This document shows positions 58,197 through 64,000 of a DNA stretch of 64,000 bases, in pieces. Numbering within the stretch: the first letter of the stretch is position 1; every line of letters starts with the position of its first letter. Under the pieces are notes generated by a model. That model was given only the letters and a program-made list of their open reading frames with translations. It was not told the DNA's origin and searched no databases. Origin of the DNA: Kitasatospora xanthocidica (GTDB lineage Bacteria > Actinomycetota > Actinomycetes > Streptomycetales > Streptomycetaceae); assembly GCF_014656195.1 (NCBI RefSeq), contig NZ_BNBY01000011.1, forward strand, positions 53,371 through 117,370. Direction: 5' to 3'. The position numbers and the translations under genes are program-made.

Positions 58197-61021
58197 TGCT
58201 GCTCCCCCGCCCGCAGTTCGGTGGCGATCTGGCGCCGGCCGGCGACCAGGGTCTCCAGCACCACTCCGAGGCAGACCAGCAGTGCCAGGCCCGCGGTGGG
58301 CAGCAGCACCGGCATCAGCGCGGGCGTCAGGGCGTCGCCGACCTCGGCGCCGACCAGGGTGGAGATGTCGAACGCGGGCCCGAGCAGTCCGACCGCCGCC
58401 GCAGCGACCAGGCCGCCGCCGACGGCCGCCGCCAGGGTCTGCGGCAGCGCCTCGGCGACGATCAGCGCCAGCCCCTGCCGGGGCCGCAGCCCCATGGTGC
58501 GCAGCCGGGCCAGCACGGCGGTACGGTCCGGCGCGGCCCGGAAGAGCGTCAGCAGGACGGCGAGCAGGGCGAATCCGCCGCCGGCGGCCGCCGCGTACCA
58601 GAACAGCCGCCCGGCCGCGTGCTGCAACGGGTCGTCTGCGAGAGCAGCGGCGGCCTCCCGGCTGCTGTGCACCGTGTATCCCGCGGGCAGGCCGTGGGTG
58701 GCCTTGCCGACGGCCGCGGCCTCGTCCGCGATGAGCTTGGCCATACCCGTCGGCTGGGTCACGCCACCGTCCCGGAGGACCGCCCGGACCTGCTCGGGAT
58801 CGGGGTCGCCGACCGCGAACCACTTGTTCATCCGGTTGAGCTCCGGCAGGCGTTCGGCGGCGGGGCCGGCCGGCACCACGACGAACGGCTTGCCCGGATC
58901 CGGCAGCGCGGGCGTCGCGGTGACCGTCCCGGCGACGGTGGTGCGTACCTGGTTCCCGCTGGGTACGCGGACCTGCGGATCGCCCGCGGCCAGGCGCTTG
59001 GCCAGGTCGCGGCTGAACAGTGCGGGCACCGGGGTGTCCCGGCCGCCGGGGGTGCCGGCGAGCTTCGCCGGGTCGAACTCGCCGCGCCCGAGGGTGCGGG
59101 CGATCTCGGCGTACGCGGTCGGCTCGGCGACCACCAGGTAGGCCTCGGTGGACTCCTTGTCGGCGCCGATGAACAGGGCCTTGCCCTCGACCCGGACCCC
59201 GGTCGCGGCGCGCACCCCGGGCAGTGCACCGGCGGCCTTGGTGAACGACTCGGACAGCGTGGCGTACTCCGGGATCACCACCGAGGCGTCACCCCCGGTC
59301 GCGATGCGAGCGGCTTGCGTCCGGACGTGGTCGACGGTGTCGAGCACGGTGGCGCCGAAGCCGGCCGTGGTGACGGCGATCAGCAGGGCGAGCAGCGGCA
59401 GCGCGGAGGGCCGACGGCGGCCCGAGTTGTCACGGGCCGCCCGGGCCAGGCCGAGGAAGCCGACCAGGCCCCGGCTGCGACCGGTGAGCGCGGCCAGCCA
59501 GCCGACCACCACCGGCTCGATCCGGGCCAGCACCAGCCCGCCGGTGACGGCCAGCAGCAGCGGCGCGGCCACCAGCAGCGGGTCCACCCCGGCGCCGGAG
59601 TGCCCGACCCCGCGGCGCCGGACCTCCGCCACGGCCGCGACGGTCACGGCCAGGACGACGAGTTCGCCGATCGCCCGGCGCCAGCCGCCGACCGCGCGGT
59701 TCCGCGACCAGAGCAGGGCCGCCCGGGCTGGGAAGGCCAGCAGCGCGCACAGGGCCGCGACGAGGGCCGCCAGGACGGCGTACCCCCAGCGCGGGGTGGG
59801 CAGCAGCACCAGGGCGAGCGCCGTCCCGAGCACGGTGGCGGGCAGGACGGTCGCCGCGCCCTCGCCGAGCAGGCGCAGCAGCACGCCGCCGCGCGAGCCG
59901 CCGCGGGCCTGGAGCAGCCGGATCTCGGCGGTGCGCCGGTCCGTGGTCAGGGCCGCGGCCAGGAACAGCACCACGACGGCCACACCGGCGACGCCGGCCG
60001 GGCCGATCGCGCTCAGCGGCATGGCGGCCTGGTAGCGGGCGTCCGCCCGGGTGAGCAGGTCGGACAGGTTGGAGGTGGTGTGCAGGTCCGCGCGCTTGGT
60101 GGCGTCGACCAGGGCCGAGGCGCCGCGTCCGGTCTGGAAGGAGGCGATGGTGGCGCGGGTGCGGTCGAGCTGGTCGGCCCGCAGCGAGGCGGGGTCGACC
60201 GGCAGGCGCCAGAAGTTGTCGCCGCCCGAGCCCCAGAGTGCCAGCGCGGTGACGCTGCCGCTGTCGACGAAGCCGGTGGTCTGCCACCAGTTGATGCCGT
60301 TGGGCCCCATGTGCAGGCAGGCGCGGGCCGGGCAGCCGAGGTCGTCCCAGTAGGGGTCCAGCGGTTCGTTGACGCGGTAGAAGCCGGTCACCACGCTGCT
60401 CGGCCCCGTGCCCGGTCCGCCGGCGCCGTTGTCGACGGTGTCGCCGAGCTTGATGCCGACGGTCGCCGCGGCCTTCTCGCTGACCACGATCGGCAGTGGG
60501 GCTCCGACGGTGGCCGGGGCGGGCCCGGGCCAGGTGCCGGCGGTCAGGGTGACCCGGTCGGCGAGGCCGTGCAGGTAGAGCAGGGAGATCGTCGGCGCGG
60601 CGTTGTCGGACAGCCTGGCGTAGCCGGGGTTGTGCATCTTGGCCTCGGTCTGCGCCTTGGTGCCGTAGGCCTCACCGGGCCTGGACAGCGTCAGCTCCCG
60701 GCCGATCCGCGTGGCGATCTGCTCGTGGGCGGAGTCCAGTTCGGCGGCGGTGTCTCCGGTCCGGGTCTTGGTGGCCGCCTGCAGGCTGGTCAGGTTCAGG
60801 CCCTGGTGGCTCACGTAGTCCCGCAGCGCGGCGTCCGCTCCCCGGTCCGCGACGCGGGGGAAGGAGGCCGCCAGGAAGACCGTCACCAGGGTGAGGGCCG
60901 CCATCAGCAGCGCGGCCGCGGGGTTGGCGCGCAGCCTGGTGCGGACCCAGCCCGCGGGCCGGTGGGCGGAGGCGGGGGTGGGCACAGGAGTGGGCACGGG
61001 GGTGCCGGCCTTGGTGGTCAC
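58193..61021 (-). CDS. FtsX-like ABC transporter permease
   Basis: A 942-residue permease. TM1 (AAALLMAALTLVTVFLAASF) precedes a large extracytoplasmic domain (about 60-330). A cluster of helices, a second large loop and the terminal FtsX-type helices (for example AAAAGGGFALLAVLLTLFR and ALMPVLLPTAGLALLVCLGVVLETLV) follow. The GTG start overlaps the stop of the upstream permease gene (GTGA). It forms a system with the partial permease upstream and the ATPase downstream, of the type that exports or works on substrates in the envelope rather than moving them through a channel. Confidence 0.92.
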   Translation of the reverse strand: MTTKAGTPVPTPVPTPASAHRPAGWVRTRLRANPAAALLMAALTLVTVFLAASFPRVADRGADAALRDYVSHQGLNLTSLQAATKTRTGDTAAELDSAHEQIATRIGRELTLSRPGEAYGTKAQTEAKMHNPGYARLSDNAAPTISLLYLHGLADRVTLTAGTWPGPAPATVGAPLPIVVSEKAAATVGIKLGDTVDNGAGGPGTGPSSVVTGFYRVNEPLDPYWDDLGCPARACLHMGPNGINWWQTTGFVDSGSVTALALWGSGGDNFWRLPVDPASLRADQLDRTRATIASFQTGRGASALVDATKRADLHTTSNLSDLLTRADARYQAAMPLSAIGPAGVAGVAVVVLFLAAALTTDRRTAEIRLLQARGGSRGGVLLRLLGEGAATVLPATVLGTALALVLLPTPRWGYAVLAALVAALCALLAFPARAALLWSRNRAVGGWRRAIGELVVLAVTVAAVAEVRRRGVGHSGAGVDPLLVAAPLLLAVTGGLVLARIEPVVVGWLAALTGRSRGLVGFLGLARAARDNSGRRRPSALPLLALLIAVTTAGFGATVLDTVDHVRTQAARIATGGDASVVIPEYATLSESFTKAAGALPGVRAATGVRVEGKALFIGADKESTEAYLVVAEPTAYAEIARTLGRGEFDPAKLAGTPGGRDTPVPALFSRDLAKRLAAGDPQVRVPSGNQVRTTVAGTVTATPALPDPGKPFVVVPAGPAAERLPELNRMNKWFAVGDPDPEQVRAVLRDGGVTQPTGMAKLIADEAAAVGKATHGLPAGYTVHSSREAAAALADDPLQHAAGRLFWYAAAAGGGFALLAVLLTLFRAAPDRTAVLARLRTMGLRPRQGLALIVAEALPQTLAAAVGGGLVAAAAVGLLGPAFDISTLVGAEVGDALTPALMPVLLPTAGLALLVCLGVVLETLVAGRRQIATELRAGEQQ

Positions 61022-64000
61022 ATCTCCTCCACGAGGCGCAGCCGGGCGGCCACGTTCCTACGGCGGCGTCCGACGAGGAAGGCGGACAGCAACGGGACGA
61101 CGGCGATCGCCGCGGTGAGCAGGAGCGCCTGGCCCAGCGGCAGTTCGACCACGGCCTCGGGCAGCGGACGGCGCGCCGCGGGGGTCAGCACGACGAACGG
61201 CACGATCAGGTGGACGAGCAGTGCCCCGAGCCCGAGTCCGACCGCTCCACCGAGGGCCACCAGGATGGCCGGCTCCGCCGTGGTGGTACGGGAGACCAGC
61301 CGACGGGGCGCGCCCAGGGCGAGCAGCAGGGCCGAGTCCTGGGAGCGTTGACGGGCGGAGCCGGCCACGGCGGCGCCGAAGCCGATCGCCGCGAGGACCG
61401 CGGTGACGACCGCGATGGCCGACAGCGCGCTCTGCGGGGCGGCGCCGACCGGGTCGCCGAGGAAGCCCTCGGCCACCTCGTCGTACAGCCGGACGTCCTG
61501 CGCTCCGGGGGCCGAGCGGACGGCCGCGGCCGCCTGCGCCGGGGTGCGGTCGTCCGGGCCGGTGGCGGGCAGCCACCACTCGGCGCTGTTGGCGACCGTG
61601 CTGTGCTGGGCCAGCAGCGCCCGCGCGGTGGTGGCCAGGTCGATCACGACCGCGGTGCGGCCCGCCACCGGCAGGGCCTCGACCGCTGCGGTGACCTTGA
61701 TCGGGAGGGTGGCCCCGCCGAACGGCACCCGCACGGTGTCGCCGACCGAGGAGCCGGTGGCCTTCAGGTAGTCACGGGTGGCGACACCCGGCACGGTGGC
61801 CGGTGCCCCGGTCTTGCCGGCGCCGCCCCTGGTCCCCCAGGAGATGCCGGCCGGCAGCGGGACGGCCGTCGCGGGCCCCGCCTCGCTGTCGGAGACGGCC
61901 AGCGTCCGGAACGAGGTGTCGAGGTCGGTCTTGCCCCTCGCGGAGGCGGTCGCCCCGATGACGGTCAGCGGCGCGGCGACCGAGCCCAGCGGGGCGTCGA
62001 CCAGCGTGCTCAGCGAGGCCGAGCCGCGCAGGCCGCCGTCGGTCGGGACGCCGTTGAACGGGAGCTTGTAGACGATGCCGAAGCGGTCCCGGGCGAGGAG
62101 CGTCACCCGCAGGGACGGCTCGGTGGACGGGAACCCGGTCGAGTCGGTCGCGAGCTCGGCGTCGATCCGCAGCGGATGCCCGGGCAGCGGCACCCCGTCC
62201 GGCACACCGGCCGCGGCGGGAAGGGCGAGCGGACGGAACAGCTCGTCCCGGCCATGCCCGTCCAGCAGGTCCTCGCGCACCGGGACGCGCTCGGCGAAGG
62301 CGGCGGCGTCCAGGGCGAGCACCTGTCCGGTACCGGAGGGCAGTTGCTGCTCCTCGCGCACCACCGGGATCAGCCGGTCACCGCCCGGCAGCGCGCCGAA
62401 GCGGCCGGCCTGGCCCATCAGCGAACTGTGCGAGGCGGAGATCCGCAGGCCGCCGAGCGTGGTGAAGGCGGCCTGGTCCCGCTGGGAGGCGGTCCAGGTG
62501 GCCTGCTGACCGAGGGCCAGGACACCGGTGGCGACGGCCATGACGAGCAGCAGCACCGGGCCCGTCGCGCGGGCGGGCTGACGGGCCAGCTGCCAGCCGA
62601 CCATGGCCGGGCCGAGGCCGCGACCGCCGGCGGCGACCCGGGCACCCAGCCGGGCGGCGAGCGGCAGCAGGCGCAGCACCACCAGGGTGCCCGCGCACAG
62701 TGCCAGGGTCGGGGTGGCGACCAGCAGGAGGTCGACGCCGAGCTCACCCGAGGAGTCCGTGGAGAGCCCGCCGCCGTACTGGCTCAACTGCTGGTAGGCG
62801 AGGGCGGCCAGGAGCAGGACGGCGAGGTCGCCGCCGTTGCGGGCGATGCCGGAGACCACGGCCTGCCGGCGCCCGGTCCGGCGGCGCAGGGCCGCGCCGG
62901 CGCCGCGCAGCAGGCTGGGCACGGTGGCCAGCACGATGCAGGCGAGGGCGCAGAGCCCGGCCACCGGCCAGAGCGTCCAGGCGATACCGGTCTCCAGGGC
63001 GACCTGGTGGGACCTGCCGAGACCGGCCAGGACCCGGACCAGGAAGGGGGTGAGCAGCGGTGCGAACACCGCCGCGGGAGCCGCGAGCAGCACCAGCTCC
63101 AGGGCGGTGAAGCCACCGAGCCGGGTGCCGGAGGCGCCGCGGGCCGCGAGCAGTTCGTTCTCCCACTCCTGGCGGGAGGAGATCAGCCGGACCACCAGCA
63201 GCAGGGCCGCGGCGGCAAGGACCGCCAGCTGCAGCGCGCCGATCAGCAGGGTGGACCGGGCGACCATCATGCTCGCCGACAACTCGCGCATGACGTCCGT
63301 CAGTTCGGTCGTCACGCTGAGCGAGGCGGTCTTCCGCAGGTCGTCGGTGAGGCCTGGGGCACGGTCGCCGACGGCCTGGGCGGTGTCCTGGTCGACGCCC
63401 GCGAAGTCGGCGTCGAGCAGCCAGCTCCGGCTGCTCTGCAGCAGGCCGCCCGCGGTGAACGCGCTCTGGTCGACCATCATCGGGCCGAACGTGGTGAAGC
63501 CGCCGACCTCGACCTCGTGGCCGCCCACCGGGTCGATCCGCCAGTACGGGGCGAACGGGTCGACGGCCCGGTAGGCGCCGGTGATCCGGACGGTCAGCGG
63601 CTTGCCGTCGAACCGGTCGGTGAGGCGGATGTCGGCGGGCAGCGCCTGCTCGGTCAGGCCGAGCCGGACCAGCATGCTCTGCGGGACGGCGGCCTGCGGG
63701 GCGGTGGCGTTGACGGGTGCGCTGGCGGCGCCGGGCCACGCCCCGGCGACCAGCCGGACGCGGTCGTGGTCGATGTCGGCGAGGACCGTCAGGTCCGCCT
63801 TGGCCCCGGCGGCCTGTCCTGGCACTGCTCCTGGCGCTGTTCCTGGTGTTCCTGGAGCTGTTCCTGACGCTGCTCCTGACGCGTCGGCTGTCCCCGGCGC
63901 GCCGGCGGCGTCACTGCCGGGCAGGCCGTAGGAACGGCTGCGCAGCATGCTGTCGGTGCGCACGGGCAGGTCACCGAAGAGCTTCTGCCGGTAGGAGGCG
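61018..64000 (-). CDS. FtsX-like ABC transporter permease, 5' end outside the window
   Basis: The frame is open to the last base of the window. Beyond the nominal GTG at 63963 it continues upstream as coding-like sequence (SYRQKLFGDLP), so the gene is cut by the window edge and its start is not visible. The visible part, more than 990 residues, has two large extracytoplasmic regions and FtsX helices (QLAVLAAAALLLVVRLI, ALSAIAVVTAVLAAIGFGAAVAGSAR). A Gly/Ala/Pro/Thr repeat stretch encoded near 63820-63900 (GTAPGTPGTAPGAVPGQ) interrupts the first loop. It ends RLRLVEEM, overlapping the next permease gene. Confidence 0.9.
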   Translation of the reverse strand, partial: ASYRQKLFGDLPVRTDSMLRSRSYGLPGSDAAGAPGTADASGAASGTAPGTPGTAPGAVPGQAAGAKADLTVLADIDHDRVRLVAGAWPGAASAPVNATAPQAAVPQSMLVRLGLTEQALPADIRLTDRFDGKPLTVRITGAYRAVDPFAPYWRIDPVGGHEVEVGGFTTFGPMMVDQSAFTAGGLLQSSRSWLLDADFAGVDQDTAQAVGDRAPGLTDDLRKTASLSVTTELTDVMRELSASMMVARSTLLIGALQLAVLAAAALLLVVRLISSRQEWENELLAARGASGTRLGGFTALELVLLAAPAAVFAPLLTPFLVRVLAGLGRSHQVALETGIAWTLWPVAGLCALACIVLATVPSLLRGAGAALRRRTGRRQAVVSGIARNGGDLAVLLLAALAYQQLSQYGGGLSTDSSGELGVDLLLVATPTLALCAGTLVVLRLLPLAARLGARVAAGGRGLGPAMVGWQLARQPARATGPVLLLVMAVATGVLALGQQATWTASQRDQAAFTTLGGLRISASHSSLMGQAGRFGALPGGDRLIPVVREEQQLPSGTGQVLALDAAAFAERVPVREDLLDGHGRDELFRPLALPAAAGVPDGVPLPGHPLRIDAELATDSTGFPSTEPSLRVTLLARDRFGIVYKLPFNGVPTDGGLRGSASLSTLVDAPLGSVAAPLTVIGATASARGKTDLDTSFRTLAVSDSEAGPATAVPLPAGISWGTRGGAGKTGAPATVPGVATRDYLKATGSSVGDTVRVPFGGATLPIKVTAAVEALPVAGRTAVVIDLATTARALLAQHSTVANSAEWWLPATGPDDRTPAQAAAAVRSAPGAQDVRLYDEVAEGFLGDPVGAAPQSALSAIAVVTAVLAAIGFGAAVAGSARQRSQDSALLLALGAPRRLVSRTTTAEPAILVALGGAVGLGLGALLVHLIVPFVVLTPAARRPLPEAVVELPLGQALLLTAAIAVVPLLSAFLVGRRRRNVAARLRLVEEM

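Overview
The window is very GC-rich actinobacterial DNA with dense, tightly overlapping genes, GTG and TTG starts, strong GGAGG ribosome binding sites and many small regulators. The gene set (mycothiol-dependent maleylpyruvate isomerase-type enzyme, F420-type LLM oxidoreductase, MT0933-like antitoxin, ECF41 sigma factor, S. griseus-type M28 aminopeptidase) points to a Streptomycetaceae chromosome, Streptomyces or Kitasatospora. The species cannot be named from the sequence alone. I saw no rRNA, tRNA, CRISPR array, insertion sequence or phage.

Layout. 1-12 kb: lipoamide dehydrogenase, secreted M28 aminopeptidase, a small antitoxin-like protein, a TetR/MFS efflux pair with a two-site operator, a PadR-controlled MATE/phosphotransferase pair, a methyltransferase and a secreted MINPP-type histidine phosphatase. 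12-19 kb: an MFS/NTF2-like operon facing a LysR regulator; a stand-alone, C-terminally truncated alanyl-tRNA synthetase paralogue preceded by an Ala-rich leader peptide; a secreted TNT-type NAD glycohydrolase with a possible partner; two conserved unknown proteins. 19-30 kb: an ABC exporter coupled to a 29-codon ORF, an S8 protease with no signal peptide, a methyltransferase, an MFS/Lrp pair, and a coupled three-gene operon (isocitrate lyase/PEP mutase family enzyme, small secreted protein, SBF-like transporter) behind an AT-rich leader.

30-42.5 kb: an ECF41 sigma factor behind an NDH-2-like flavoprotein; a coupled FAD-SLDH-like small subunit / GMC dehydrogenase / decarboxylase-fold trio; an LLM oxidoreductase; a DJ-1/Hsp31 protein facing a LysR gene; an ABC-2 transporter. 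42.5-54 kb: RtcB RNA ligase with archease and a HEAT-repeat protein, a styrene-monooxygenase-like flavoprotein beside a type II thioesterase, a serpin, an ORF broken by one TGA, a P-loop kinase and a two-component system. 54-64 kb: an MMPL transporter divergent from that system, and a MacB/FtsX-type ABC system whose ATPase carries a C-terminal AbrB-like hairpin and whose operon contains a pentapeptide-repeat ORF. The last permease runs off the right edge.

The strongest candidates for something undescribed are: the truncated AlaRS paralogue under a predicted ribosome-mediated alanine attenuator (14374-15758); the lyase / secreted peptide / transporter operon (27623-30171); the AbrB-tailed ABC ATPase with its repeat ORF (57004-58196); and the dehydrogenase trio with an unusual third partner (33338-36515). 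A recurrent oddity is the number of short tandem repeats (period 7, 9, 14 or 15 bp) directly upstream of genes or inside protein tails.
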